64,000 bases of DNA from Methylocystis sp. IM3. GTDB lineage: Bacteria; Pseudomonadota; Alphaproteobacteria; Rhizobiales; Beijerinckiaceae. Under the pieces are notes generated by a model that searched no databases, was not told where the DNA came from, and was given only the letters and a program-made list of their open reading frames with translations. The stretch is from assembly GCF_038070105.1 (NCBI RefSeq), contig NZ_JBBPBZ010000002.1, positions 2,492,001 to 2,556,000 of the forward strand. Direction: 5' to 3'. How positions within the stretch are numbered: position 1 is the stretch's first letter; each line of letters opens with the position of its first letter. The position numbers were made by a program, and so were the translations under genes. This document shows, piece by piece, positions 10,825-19,184 of this stretch.

Positions 10825-11343
10825 ATGAAACGCAAGATTCTGACGGCCGCCGCCGGCGTGGCCATCGCCGCCGCCGCCGCTTTTGCCTCTGTGGCGCAGC
10901 CCGAGCCAGCCGAAACGATTATCCTGCCGCAGGATGTGAAATGGGGGCCGGCGCCCGCCTCGCTCCCGGCAGGAGCGCAGGCGGCGGTTCTCTACGGCGA
11001 CCCGGCGAAAGAGGGCATATTCGCGCTTCGGGTCAGAATCCCGAAAGATTACTACATCCCGCCCCACACCCATCCAACGGTTGAGGTCGTCACGATCCTC
11101 ACTGGCAAGTTCAGTCTGGGAATGGGGCCGAAAGCGGACAGGCGCGCCGCCAAGCCCATCGGAGTCGGGGGTTTCATGGCCATGCCGCCCGAGGTCGCGC
11201 ATTACGTCTTCGCTGATGAAGAGACCGTCCTCCAGATCAGCTCGACCGGGCCTTGGGGGATCGATTACGTCGATCCGAGAGACGATCCTCGCCTCAATGT
11301 CGCGCCCTCGGCGAACCGCGGGTCCGCCCAGCGACAGGACTGA
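10825..11343 (+). CDS. Exported cupin-domain protein
   Basis: A 172-residue protein with a signal peptide (KRKILTAAAGVAIAAAAAF, cleavage after about residue 24) and one cupin barrel. The cupin metal ligands appear as HTHPTVE (H81, H83, E87) with a second His in PPEVAHYVF. It resembles ChrR-like or DUF4437-type cupins predicted to act in the periplasm; the substrate is unknown. The ATG at 10825 has a GAGGAGAAG ribosome site, better than the upstream start at 10801. It stands alone between tRNA-Ala and a small membrane protein gene. The C-terminal tail is low-complexity and polar. Confidence 0.8.
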   Translation: MKRKILTAAAGVAIAAAAAFASVAQPEPAETIILPQDVKWGPAPASLPAGAQAAVLYGDPAKEGIFALRVRIPKDYYIPPHTHPTVEVVTILTGKFSLGMGPKADRRAAKPIGVGGFMAMPPEVAHYVFADEETVLQISSTGPWGIDYVDPRDDPRLNVAPSANRGSAQRQD

Positions 11344-11440
11344 TGCGCAGGAGCCGGCGGCCCAGGCAGCCCCGCCCTGCCTGGCGGCGCCGGCCAGCCG
11401 CCCTAGGTAGAAACGCTGCGGCGCGAACAGGGGGTGGGAC

Positions 11441-11695
11441 ATGACCCACGACGATTCACGCAAGAACGATTCCCGGACGTCAGGGAAAGACGCAGACAAA
11501 TACGGCGGCATGGTCGAGTTCGACATGGCGTTGACGCCGAGCGTCCTCATATGCGGGGCCGCCGGCGCTGTTCTGGGATTGATTCTCGCCCTTTGGGGAA
11601 CGACGGAAATCCCGATCATCGTCGCGACGGTCATCGTCTTTGCGGTTCTCTCGGGCATTTTCGGCTTTTTCGTCCCCTGGTACAAACCCAAGTAG
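11441..11695 (+). CDS. Small two-helix membrane protein
   Basis: An 84-residue protein with a charged, probably cytoplasmic N-terminal third (MTHDDSRKNDSRTSGKDADK). Two transmembrane helices follow, near residues 32-51 and 57-78, ending WYKPK. I recognise no family. The ATG at 11441 follows a GGTGGGAC site. It lies 97 bp downstream of the cupin gene in the same direction and converges with the deaminase gene. Compositional bias and two clean helices make it a likely real gene of unknown function. Confidence 0.6.
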   Translation: MTHDDSRKNDSRTSGKDADKYGGMVEFDMALTPSVLICGAAGAVLGLILALWGTTEIPIIVATVIVFAVLSGIFGFFVPWYKPK

Positions 11696-11755
11696 GGATC
11701 CCGAGATAACCAGCAACCGAGCGACGGTCCTCCAACGGGGCCGCGCCGGTTGCGC

Positions 11756-12274
11756 CTAATAGGGATCCCTTTCGGAGAGCGCGCGATATTCGCGCCATAC
11801 CTCCACCGCTTCGGCCCGCATCAGCTGCGCCACGCGGATAGAGCGCTGGGTCAGCGGTTTCAGCATGTCCCGGCCAATGGACGAATCGTCGAAAAGATCG
11901 GCGTAATCCGCCCAGGAGGCGGCAAAATAGATTTTCCCGATATGCGCCCATCGCGCCGCGGCGTAGCACATGGGGCAGCATTCGCAGCTCGTGAACATGG
12001 CCGCCCCGTCCAGATGCGGCGAGCCTACTTTCTTGCATGCCATCCTGATTGCATTGATTTCAGCATGCGCGGTGGGATCGTTGTCTCCGAGAACGCTGTT
12101 CCCACAGGCTGCGAGCACTTCGGCGCGCCTGACGATGACGGCGCCGAAGGGTCCGCCGGTCTTGTCGATCACCCCCGTCTGACGCATCAGCCTGACCGCC
12201 TCCGCCATATGCGCGAGATCGGCCGGGGACGGCCCCGGCCCCGTCGTCGCAGAAGAAAACAGCCGATCGATCAT
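11756..12274 (-). CDS. Nucleoside deaminase (cytidine/guanine deaminase fold)
   Basis: A zinc deaminase of the CDA superfamily, closest in pattern to bacterial guanine deaminases and tRNA-type deaminases. The metal and proton-shuttle site is HAEINAI (H70, E72) with the CPMC pair (C100, C103) supplying the other zinc ligands. GGPFGAVIVR precedes, as usual. The likely reaction is hydrolytic deamination of a free base or nucleoside; the exact substrate cannot be told. The start at 12274 gives 172 residues, a standard size. The frame continues upstream through Arg-rich sequence overlapping the divergent glycosidase gene, which is not credible coding. Confidence 0.82.
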   Translation of the reverse strand: MIDRLFSSATTGPGPSPADLAHMAEAVRLMRQTGVIDKTGGPFGAVIVRRAEVLAACGNSVLGDNDPTAHAEINAIRMACKKVGSPHLDGAAMFTSCECCPMCYAAARWAHIGKIYFAASWADYADLFDDSSIGRDMLKPLTQRSIRVAQLMRAEAVEVWREYRALSERDPY

Positions 12275-12309
12275 CAAAACACCGGACGAACTCCCTGCCC
12301 CTTTTAGAG

Positions 12310-13857
12310 ATGCCTTTCGGGACCGCGCCATCAAGACGCCCAGACGCGCGGGCTTTTCGCAGCCGGTTCGCCACTCGACGGCGCCGCGGGAACCCGGTCG
12401 CAACCATTTGGTTATTCCCGTTCGAGGTTCGACCCGACCAAATCGAACGGAGGCCCCATGCGGTCCCACGCGAGACGTCTCCAGACCCGGCCAGCGCCGC
12501 GACGGCATGGCGCCAGAGCTGGCGGGACCTTGGACGACCACGCTTGAACGCGCTCCCGCCAGCCCCGGAAATCGGACGATTGGCCGCGCCTGACTCCTTT
12601 TTGTGGGCAGTCGGCGTCGAGGATACGTTCATCACCGCGCCGCATCCGCGAACCGGGCGCACGCTCGACGAATATGAGCTGACGGGACACTACGAACGCT
12701 GGCGCGCGGATCTGGCGCTCATGGCGCAATTGGGCGTTCCCTGTGCGCGCTATGGCGTTCCCTGGCACCGGATCCAGCCTGCGCCCAACGTCTGGGCGTG
12801 GGGCTTTGTCGACGCCGCTCTGGAGCGAATGCTCGCCCTGAAGATCGACCCGATCGTCGATCTCGTGCATTACGGCCTGCCGCCGTGGATCGAACGCGCC
12901 TTTCTCAATCCGGACTATCCCTATTACGTCGCCGAATATGCGGCGCGCATTGCCGAGCGTTTTCGCGGGCGGGTGAAATGGTTCACGCCGCTCAACGAAC
13001 CGCGAATCACCGCATGGTATTGCGGGCGTCTCGGCTGGTGGCCGCCCTACGAAAGGAGCTGGCGCGGCTTCGTCGCGCTCATGCTCGCGATCTGCCAGGG
13101 CATCGTCGAAACAGTGCGCGCGTTGAAGCAGGTCGATCCCGACATCGTTCCCTTTCATGTCGACGCCACCGATGTCTTCGATACGGACGATCCGGCTCTT
13201 GCGGCGGAGACGCGGCGGCGGCAGGACATCGTCTTTCTCGCGCTGGATCTGATCAGCGGCCGGGTCGACCGGCGCCATGCGCTTTGGAGCTGGCTCGTCA
13301 GCGAGGGCGCCGAGGAGGAAGTTCTCCAAAGCTTCCTGCATCAGCCGCTCGATCTGCCGATCATCGGCGTCAATCTCTATCCGATCTTTACGAGCAAGCG
13401 CCTTCTGCGCGACGCATCTGGACGCCTGCGAATCCGAATGCCGCACGCCTCGGGCGCGCTCGTCGACAAGGTCGGGCGCATGTATTTCGAACGCTACGGC
13501 GCGCCGCTGATGATTTCGGAGACGGCCGACAAGGGCGCGCCCGCGCGGCGGCTGGATTGGCTGCGCCAGTCGGTCGCCGCCGTGAGACGGTTGCGCGCCG
13601 ACGGCGTTCCCATGGTTGGCTATACGTGGTGGCCGATGTTCGCGCTCGTGACCTGGGCCTACCGCCAGGGCCAACGGCGGCTGCACGATCATCTTCTGCA
13701 GATGGGTTTGTGGGATCTCGATCCCGATCCTGACGGCGAGCTGGCGCGCATCGAGACGCCGCTGGTCGGCGCCTATCGCAACCTCGTGCGTGGGGGCGCG
13801 GCGCCCGTCGGCGCGCTGGCTGCAAGCGCCGCCCGCGGCCCGATGCGCGCCGGTTAG
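12310..13857 (+). CDS. GH1-like glycoside hydrolase (first of two)
   Basis: A TIM-barrel glycosidase resembling family 1 beta-glucosidases. The proton donor lies in TPLNEPRITAWY (E230) and the probable nucleophile in LMISETAD (E404). Other GH1-like features are WHRIQP and HYGLPPW. The recognisable domain starts at about residue 96 (FLWAVGVEDTF); the first 95 residues are Arg- and Pro-rich. The true start is uncertain, since an in-frame TTG at 12544 would give a more usual length. It is divergent from the deaminase gene and 53 bp upstream of a second, related glycosidase. No signal peptide is visible, so it is probably cytoplasmic. Substrate unknown. Confidence 0.75.
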   Translation: MPFGTAPSRRPDARAFRSRFATRRRRGNPVATIWLFPFEVRPDQIERRPHAVPRETSPDPASAATAWRQSWRDLGRPRLNALPPAPEIGRLAAPDSFLWAVGVEDTFITAPHPRTGRTLDEYELTGHYERWRADLALMAQLGVPCARYGVPWHRIQPAPNVWAWGFVDAALERMLALKIDPIVDLVHYGLPPWIERAFLNPDYPYYVAEYAARIAERFRGRVKWFTPLNEPRITAWYCGRLGWWPPYERSWRGFVALMLAICQGIVETVRALKQVDPDIVPFHVDATDVFDTDDPALAAETRRRQDIVFLALDLISGRVDRRHALWSWLVSEGAEEEVLQSFLHQPLDLPIIGVNLYPIFTSKRLLRDASGRLRIRMPHASGALVDKVGRMYFERYGAPLMISETADKGAPARRLDWLRQSVAAVRRLRADGVPMVGYTWWPMFALVTWAYRQGQRRLHDHLLQMGLWDLDPDPDGELARIETPLVGAYRNLVRGGAAPVGALAASAARGPMRAG

Positions 13858-13910
13858 AGAGGCTTCCGACCTCCGGCTTTTGCTTCCTGCAGAATGCGAA
13901 AGGAGCAAGC

Positions 13911-15170
13911 ATGTTTCGCAGTTTCTTTTTCGCGGGCTTCGAGGGGTCGACCGGGTACAACCGCCATGGAGAGTGGTTCGACCAGGTCGCGGCGACGGGC
14001 CACGACAGGACGCTCGAACAGGACTATCGGGATATTGCGCGGCTCGGTCTCCACGCCGCGCGCGAAACCATACGATGGCCGCTCGTCGACACGGCTGGGA
14101 GGCATGATTTTTCAACGGTGAAGCCGTTCATAGAGGCCGCGAAACGCCACCGCGTCGATGTGATCTGGGATCTCTTCCACTACGGCTTTCCGACGGATGT
14201 GGACCTGTGGTCGAACCTCTTTCCGCGCCGCTTCGCGGATTACTGCTATTCCGTCGCGCGCTTCGTCATGTCCCGCTCGGAGGGGCCCTATCTCTTCACG
14301 CCTGTGAACGAACCGTCCTTCATGGCTTACGCCGCAGGGGAGAAGGGGCTTTTCGCGCCCCATGCGACCGGGCGCGGCTGGGAGCTGAAGGTGGCGCTCG
14401 CGCGCGCGGCGATCGCCGGCGTCGACGCCATCCGCGCCGCCTGCCCCGAGGCCCGCATCGTCAACGTCGATCCCCTGTGCCGCGTCGCCGCGCCTCGCGA
14501 CAGGCCTGACCTCGAGGAGCAAGCACGGGACTTCAACGAGCGGCTGGTCTTTCAGTCGTGGGATATGCTCTGCGGCCGCCTGCTTCCGGAACTCGGCGGC
14601 AGCCCCAAGCATCTCGACGTGGTCGGGATCAATTACTACTGGACCAATCAATGGGAGCTGGACGGCCCCCCTGACTCGAAGGGCGTCATCCCGCCGCTCG
14701 CCGACGATGATACGCGCCGCGCGCCGCTCGCGGAGCTCGTGCGCGCGGTCTGCAAACGCTACGGCCGCGAGGTGATGATCACGGAAACAAGCCACATCGG
14801 CCACAACCGCGGGCCGTGGCTGCGCGAGGTGGCCGCGATGGCGGAGACCTTGCTCAGCGACGGCGAACCGCTGCGGGGCGTCTGCCTCTATCCGATCCTC
14901 GGCATGCCGGAATGGCACGACCGGGACGTGTGGACTCCGATGGGCCTGTGGGACCCTCTCTGTCACCGGGATCCTACCGCGGGTCGTCTCGTCTGCACGC
15001 CGATGCTCGACGCGCTGCGTTCGGCCGAAAAAGTCGAGGCGCTCCACCGCCGGATGACGTCACCGATGAAGGACGCGTCGCCGGTCCGCCCCGGCGAAAG
15101 GCCGCATCAGGAGAGCCGGATCGCGACCATTCCCCGCAGCGCGCTGCGCAAAGCTTCTCGGCTTCGCTAG
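13911..15170 (+). CDS. GH1-like glycoside hydrolase (second of two)
   Basis: A 419-residue TIM-barrel protein related to its upstream neighbour. The acid/base glutamate is in TPVNEPSFMAY (E134) and the nucleophile candidate in MITETSHIG (E292). DLFHYGFPTDVDLW and VVGINYYWTNQWE match GH1-type beta-strands. A strong AAAGGAG ribosome site precedes the ATG at 13911. The two genes probably form an operon. Paired GH1-like enzymes without a transporter nearby suggest action on an internal glycoside or glycolipid, but that is inference. The last 45 residues are polar and probably disordered. Confidence 0.78.
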   Translation: MFRSFFFAGFEGSTGYNRHGEWFDQVAATGHDRTLEQDYRDIARLGLHAARETIRWPLVDTAGRHDFSTVKPFIEAAKRHRVDVIWDLFHYGFPTDVDLWSNLFPRRFADYCYSVARFVMSRSEGPYLFTPVNEPSFMAYAAGEKGLFAPHATGRGWELKVALARAAIAGVDAIRAACPEARIVNVDPLCRVAAPRDRPDLEEQARDFNERLVFQSWDMLCGRLLPELGGSPKHLDVVGINYYWTNQWELDGPPDSKGVIPPLADDDTRRAPLAELVRAVCKRYGREVMITETSHIGHNRGPWLREVAAMAETLLSDGEPLRGVCLYPILGMPEWHDRDVWTPMGLWDPLCHRDPTAGRLVCTPMLDALRSAEKVEALHRRMTSPMKDASPVRPGERPHQESRIATIPRSALRKASRLR

Positions 15171-15353
15171 AAAATCGCGGGCGCCAGCGCCTCGGGCGGA
15201 CGCAAAAAGAAACCCGGCCATTTGGCCGGGCTCCAAGTTCGTCGTCTTGTGTCGTCGGCAAGACGACGTAACCTCAAGCTAGTCGGGTTCGGCGATCCAA
15301 AACCGCCTTTTCCCGCCAACCCGCACCCATTTTTCGCCACAGCGCGGGCTCGG
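15171..15353. other. Intergenic stretch with two perfect hairpins
   Basis: Downstream of the glycosidase pair, CCCGGCCA-TTT-TGGCCGGG at 15213-15230 could end that transcript, although no T-run follows. A second perfect stem, GTCGTCTTG paired with CAAGACGAC around a 9-nt loop, lies at 15241-15267. No open frame with coding character is seen. A small RNA is possible but unsupported. Confidence 0.4.
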
Positions 15354-15387
15354 AAAAAAATGAGCCCGAGTCCTGAGGGACCCGGGC
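15354..15387 (-). terminator. Intrinsic terminator for the coiled-coil gene
   Basis: Read leftward, GCCCGGGTCC and GGACTCGGGC form a 10-bp stem with one mismatch and a 4-nt loop, followed by TCA and a run of seven T. It lies about 100 bases past the stop of the leftward gene ending at 15486. Confidence 0.75.
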
Positions 15388-15485
15388 AGGTGGGAGGGGG
15401 AACTAACTACACAATAGTTCTACCGCCCTCTCGATAGAGCCGCCGCCCAAAGTCCGCCATTCCACACGCACGGGCCGCCACACAA

Positions 15486-16094
15486 TCAGGAACCCCGGCT
15501 CCGCTCGGGGGCATGACCGCTCTTGGCAGGAAACTCACGTCGTATCGCCTCGACGATTCTCTGGATGGTCGCCTCGGCGTCCGTCCCACGTCGCTCCGCG
15601 CTCACGGCGCGATTCTCGGTCGACGTGATTTCGGCCTCCTTCGCCGCGAGATACGAATGCAGGAGCTCGATGTCCTTATGGGCCTGCGCCACTTTCGCGG
15701 TCAGTTCCGTGAGCTCGTTTTCCGCTTCCCGCAGAACTGCCTCCGCGCGCTCGGCCCGGGCTTCGGCGCTCTGCAACTGCTGCTTCACCGCCTTCGCCGC
15801 ATTATGGGCGCGCGCCACAGCGTTTGTCGCCTGTTGCTCTCGTTGCCTGATCGAAGCCGCAGCCTCGGAAACGAGCCCCAGCACCGAGGTCGTTGAGTCC
15901 TCGCTGTGGCCTGGTCGGCGCTTCGCCCCTCGCAACTGGAGAGCCGACTCGTCCTGTTGGATATATCTGCTGACGACTTGGTCGAGGTCCAAAGTACCCA
16001 CGACACCCCCCGGGATCCTGCCAAAAAACGATTTCACCGACTTACGCGACTGCGAAACTTTAAGCATTTGGCAAGAAAAGTCGAAAAATCTCAA
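15486..16094 (-). CDS. Coiled-coil protein of unknown function
   Basis: A 202-residue cytoplasmic protein. Roughly residues 75-185 form one long heptad-rich helix (for example AVKQQLQSAEARAERAEAVL and TELTAKVAQAHKDIELLH), predicted as a coiled coil. The N-terminal 60 residues are basic and include SRKSVKSFFGRIPGG. No enzyme motif is present. I do not recognise the family; coiled-coil proteins of this size can be scaffolds or polarity factors. A methionine ten residues in (at 16067) is an alternative start. A good intrinsic terminator follows at 15354-15387, so it is monocistronic. Confidence 0.6.
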   Translation of the reverse strand: MRFFDFSCQMLKVSQSRKSVKSFFGRIPGGVVGTLDLDQVVSRYIQQDESALQLRGAKRRPGHSEDSTTSVLGLVSEAAASIRQREQQATNAVARAHNAAKAVKQQLQSAEARAERAEAVLREAENELTELTAKVAQAHKDIELLHSYLAAKEAEITSTENRAVSAERRGTDAEATIQRIVEAIRREFPAKSGHAPERSRGS

Positions 16095-16311
16095 CCCAGA
16101 AGGGAAGTTAACGCCACGCCCACGCTCGCGTGCCGGCGCATAGTCTCAACGACATCATGTAGTTGTACACGGGCTGTGGATAATTCGCCGCAGGCGGAAG
16201 AGCGGAGATAGGCTCCGCATGCGTCCCGCCGCCCATCGAATCAGCATTTCCGGAGACGAGTCCCGAGGGCACCCCCCTCGCCCCGCGGCCAAATCCTCGC
16301 GGTTCCGAGCC

Positions 16312-17115
16312 TCAGCTGCGCCGACGCGGCACCAGGTGCAGAAGACGCGCCAAGCGCCGCTCGGTGAGAAAGGCCAAGCTGAAAAGCTGGACGATGTTCT
16401 CCGCCTCGATCAGCTCCAAACCGATATTGACGGGCACGAGGTCTTTTCTGGTGCCGAAGATCATGTCCCACACGGAGAGCACGATGCCATAATTGCTGTC
16501 ATGCTCGACCCGCAGCGTCGAATGATGGGCGCGGTGCAGCCGCGGCGTGATGATGACATATGACAGCAGCTGCTCGCCGGGGAAAGTGAAATTTCCATGG
16601 TGGAAGAGCACGAAGAACATCCGTACGATCTCGCAGACCACGACGATGCTCGCGGGGACGCCGAACAGCACGACGCAAATGCATTTCACCAACACTTCCA
16701 GAAACTGGTCCAGCACATGGAACCGCAGGCCGGTGGTGACGTGGTAGCTCTTGTCGCTGTGATGGATTTTGTGGAAACGCCACAGGAACTCGTATCTGTG
16801 GCCGAGATAATGCCAGACATAAACGGCGAAATCGAAAAGAATGAAGCTCAGAACCCACTTCAGCGGGCCGTCCTGCATCTGCCCCAGAAGCCCGTAGTGA
16901 GCGTAGTTCGACGCGACGAGCAGCAGGCTCGAGATCGAGAAAACGCTCATGATCAGATTATTGAGTAGAAACGCCCCGGTATTTGTCGCGAAGGATTTTT
17001 TCAACTCCTCTCGGGGAACCTGCTTGTAGGGAAATTTTTTCTCCAACACGAGGAGCGCCGCAAACAGCAACCCCGCCACGCCAAAAAGATAGCCCTCGAT
17101 GCCCGACGTATTCAT
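16312..17115 (-). CDS. Sterol desaturase/fatty acid hydroxylase family membrane protein
   Basis: A 267-residue membrane-bound di-iron oxygenase. The three histidine clusters are present: HYLGHR (H102, H106), FHKIHHSD (H115, H118, H119) and HRAHHS (H194, H197, H198), with extra His in VTTGLRFH. Four or five hydrophobic helices (about 8-25, 48-68, 88-104, 148-170) anchor it in the inner membrane. Family members hydroxylate or desaturate sterols, hopanoids, carotenoids or fatty acids; which one here is unclear. The gene stands alone and is divergent from the SRPBCC/LOV pair across 240 bp. Confidence 0.85.
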   Translation of the reverse strand: MNTSGIEGYLFGVAGLLFAALLVLEKKFPYKQVPREELKKSFATNTGAFLLNNLIMSVFSISSLLLVASNYAHYGLLGQMQDGPLKWVLSFILFDFAVYVWHYLGHRYEFLWRFHKIHHSDKSYHVTTGLRFHVLDQFLEVLVKCICVVLFGVPASIVVVCEIVRMFFVLFHHGNFTFPGEQLLSYVIITPRLHRAHHSTLRVEHDSNYGIVLSVWDMIFGTRKDLVPVNIGLELIEAENIVQLFSLAFLTERRLARLLHLVPRRRS

Positions 17116-17355
17116 GAGCCGCTCCCCAGAAGGCGCGGCGACGCCCGCCGGGATGCTGCGCCCCGGCCCGGGCGACTACGCCACACGCCGTCGTTACGAA
17201 AAAAACGCCTTTCACCTCATCCCGGCGCGCCTTCCAAGGTTTAAGCCCTGCGAATTCGTTCGGAAATTGGCCGGGAATGACCGGTTACGACCGTTTTATT
17301 GATCGTATATATGAAGGCATAGGTCGCGCCGATCAAGATCGTCAGGAGGGGTTTC

Positions 17356-17829
17356 ATGCTCGGCATCGGGGGAACAAAGCCGGTCGCCGGTCGATCGGAG
17401 GATGTCGTCGCATGTCCTGTTGCGAAAGCGTACGCCTTCATCGGGGAAGGCTTCTTCAACAATTATCCACGCTGGTGCCCCCAGGTCGTAGAGTTGCAGG
17501 AGCTTTCGCCGCCGCCCGTGCGTGAGGGAAGTTTGGGCCGGCAGGTGACGCGGGACAGAGGCATCGACAGCGAATCCACTTTTCAAGTCGCGGCGTTCGC
17601 GCCGGCGAGCGTATTCGAAATCGAAGGTCTGTCGGAGCCCTTTCGCTCTTCTTATGCGTTTCACGCGGAGAGCGAGGGATCGACCCGCATCGTGTTCACT
17701 TTCGAGCTCAAGGAACTCGACCTCGTGATGCGTCCCTTCCAGAAACTCATTCGGACCGCGCTACAGGAAGGCGCGGATCAGACCGTCGAAAACATCAAGC
17801 GCCTCCTCGAGAGCGGGGCGCCCGCGTGA
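17356..17829 (+). CDS. SRPBCC-fold protein
   Basis: A 157-residue protein with the START/SRPBCC helix-grip pattern. It opens with DVVACPVAKAYAFIGEGFFNN, the typical first strand and helix, continues with alternating strands such as RIVFTFELKELD, and closes with a long C-terminal helix (ALQEGADQTVENIKRLLE). Such proteins bind hydrophobic ligands or act in polyketide, lipid or coenzyme Q metabolism; the ligand is not predictable. Its stop overlaps a possible GTG start of the LOV gene (17826), so the two are probably translated from one message. Confidence 0.7.
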   Translation: MLGIGGTKPVAGRSEDVVACPVAKAYAFIGEGFFNNYPRWCPQVVELQELSPPPVREGSLGRQVTRDRGIDSESTFQVAAFAPASVFEIEGLSEPFRSSYAFHAESEGSTRIVFTFELKELDLVMRPFQKLIRTALQEGADQTVENIKRLLESGAPA

Positions 17830-17870
17830 ACGCCGCAGCGGCGGCCGGAACAGTAAACGAGGGAAACATC

Positions 17871-18320
17871 ATGTTCGTCGTGCAAAAAGATAATGGCGTC
17901 ATCCCGCATGTGCTGACACAGATATTGGACTCCTGCGTGAACGGCGTCACGCTGAGCGATCCCGACCTCGAAGATTCGCCCATCGTTTATGCGAACAAGG
18001 CGTTCGAAGATATCTGCGGCTATCCGCAGGAAGAAATCATCGGCCGCAATTGCCGCTTCCTGCAAGGGGCCGATCGTAGCCAGCCGGAGCTCGATCGCCT
18101 GCGCGCCGCGATCAAGAAGGGCGAGCCCGTGGAAGTCACGCTCAGAAACTATCGGAGGAACGGCGAGCTCTTCTTCAATCGGCTCGTGGTGAAACCGCTC
18201 TTCGACGATCGTGGTAATGTGGTCTATTTCCTGGGCGTTCAGTATGACATCACCGACCAGGTCAAAGCGCAGGAAGAAATCAAGCATCTGAACGAGAAGC
18301 TGACCCTGTCCGACGTTTAG
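17871..18320 (+). CDS. Short LOV-domain blue-light photoreceptor
   Basis: A PAS protein with the flavin-binding LOV signature GRNCRFLQG (residues 58-66), in which C61 would form the covalent FMN adduct in blue light. Conserved NKAFEDICGYPQEEI and NYRRNGELFFNRLVVKP, plus the Gln-containing strand VVYFLGVQYDIT, complete the core. There is no output domain: the protein is the LOV core plus a C-terminal helix (QVKAQEEIKHLNEKL) likely to dimerise, as in short LOV proteins. I chose the ATG at 17871 for its GAGGG site; a GTG at 17826 overlapping the SRPBCC stop is an alternative adding 15 residues. It may signal through a partner, possibly the SRPBCC protein. Confidence 0.88.
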   Translation: MFVVQKDNGVIPHVLTQILDSCVNGVTLSDPDLEDSPIVYANKAFEDICGYPQEEIIGRNCRFLQGADRSQPELDRLRAAIKKGEPVEVTLRNYRRNGELFFNRLVVKPLFDDRGNVVYFLGVQYDITDQVKAQEEIKHLNEKLTLSDV

Positions 18321-18350
18321 ACCGGCCGGCGTCGACCGCCTCGATCGTCT

Positions 18351-18366
18351 CTCCCCTCGCGGGGAG
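18351..18366. terminator. Hairpin between convergent LOV and oxidoreductase genes
   Basis: CTCCCC-TCGC-GGGGAG forms a 6-bp stem followed by GGACTTTTA on the + strand. It is a weak terminator candidate and resembles the GC-rich palindromes found elsewhere in the window. Confidence 0.4.
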
Positions 18367-18434
18367 GGACTTTTACGCGTTCCATAACAGGCGAAGTCTC
18401 TATACGCGTCGAACAGTGCGATTCCGCGAAATCG

Positions 18435-19184
18435 TCAGGAGCCGCTGAACCAATTGTAGCCCTGCTTTTCCCAGTAGCCGCCCGGATAGTCGTTCGTCAC
18501 GAAAATCTCGGTTACGAATTTCGGATTCTTGAATCCGAGCTTGGTCGGCATTCGAATTCTTACCGGATATCCGTATTTCGTCTCAGGAAAGTCGAGCACG
18601 AGCAGCGTCTGCGGATGCAAGGCCGTCGGCATGTCGATGCTCGTCCAATATTTGTCGGCGCATTGGAACCCGACATATTTTGCGGTGAGATCCGCGCCGA
18701 TGCGCTCCAGGAATGTCTTGAGCGGTGCGCCCCGCCATTTGCCGACCGCGCTCCATCCCTCGACGCAGACGAGACGGGTGATCTGCGTCTCTTGCGGCAG
18801 GGCGGCAAGTTCCGTGAGCGTCCAGCCGCGCTTGTCCTCGATCAGCCCGGAAAGCCCCAATTTGTAGGTCTCGCCGTCGATGATCGGAGCCAGCGCCGCC
18901 TCGTAATAGGCGTTGAAGGGGAACGGCGTCACGACCTCCGACTCCGAGTAGGTCGGCGCGAGCTTGTTGGGATCGAACAGGGCCGCCTGCACGCGATCGT
19001 TCCAATGCGACATGCCCCACAGCAGCCGGTCGATCGCGTCCTCGTCCTTCAATGTGCAGCCCGACAGCAGCGATAGCGCGCCGAGAGACAGCCCCTGCTT
19101 CAGAAAGAGCCGGCGCTCGATGCGCTCGAGCCGGGGCTTGAAACCGGCGAGCGAAGGACCGCGAGACGATTTCCTGCTCTTCAT
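18435..19184 (-). CDS. Tat-exported molybdopterin oxidoreductase (sulfite-oxidase-like fold)
   Basis: A 249-residue oxidoreductase with the molybdopterin domain of sulfite oxidase/MsrP (YedY) proteins. The N-terminus has a twin-arginine signal, ERRLFLKQGLSLGAL, followed by a lipobox-like LLSGC. The cysteine expected to bind Mo is C140 in RLVCVEGWSAVGKW. GFQCADKYWTSIDM and PVRIRMPTKLGFKN match the cofactor-binding loops. The start at 19184 overlaps the stop of the upstream cytochrome b gene by four bases (ATGA), so enzyme and membrane partner are coupled. Likely a periplasmic reductase or oxidase for a small S- or N-oxide; the substrate is unknown. Confidence 0.85.
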   Translation of the reverse strand: MKSRKSSRGPSLAGFKPRLERIERRLFLKQGLSLGALSLLSGCTLKDEDAIDRLLWGMSHWNDRVQAALFDPNKLAPTYSESEVVTPFPFNAYYEAALAPIIDGETYKLGLSGLIEDKRGWTLTELAALPQETQITRLVCVEGWSAVGKWRGAPLKTFLERIGADLTAKYVGFQCADKYWTSIDMPTALHPQTLLVLDFPETKYGYPVRIRMPTKLGFKNPKFVTEIFVTNDYPGGYWEKQGYNWFSGS

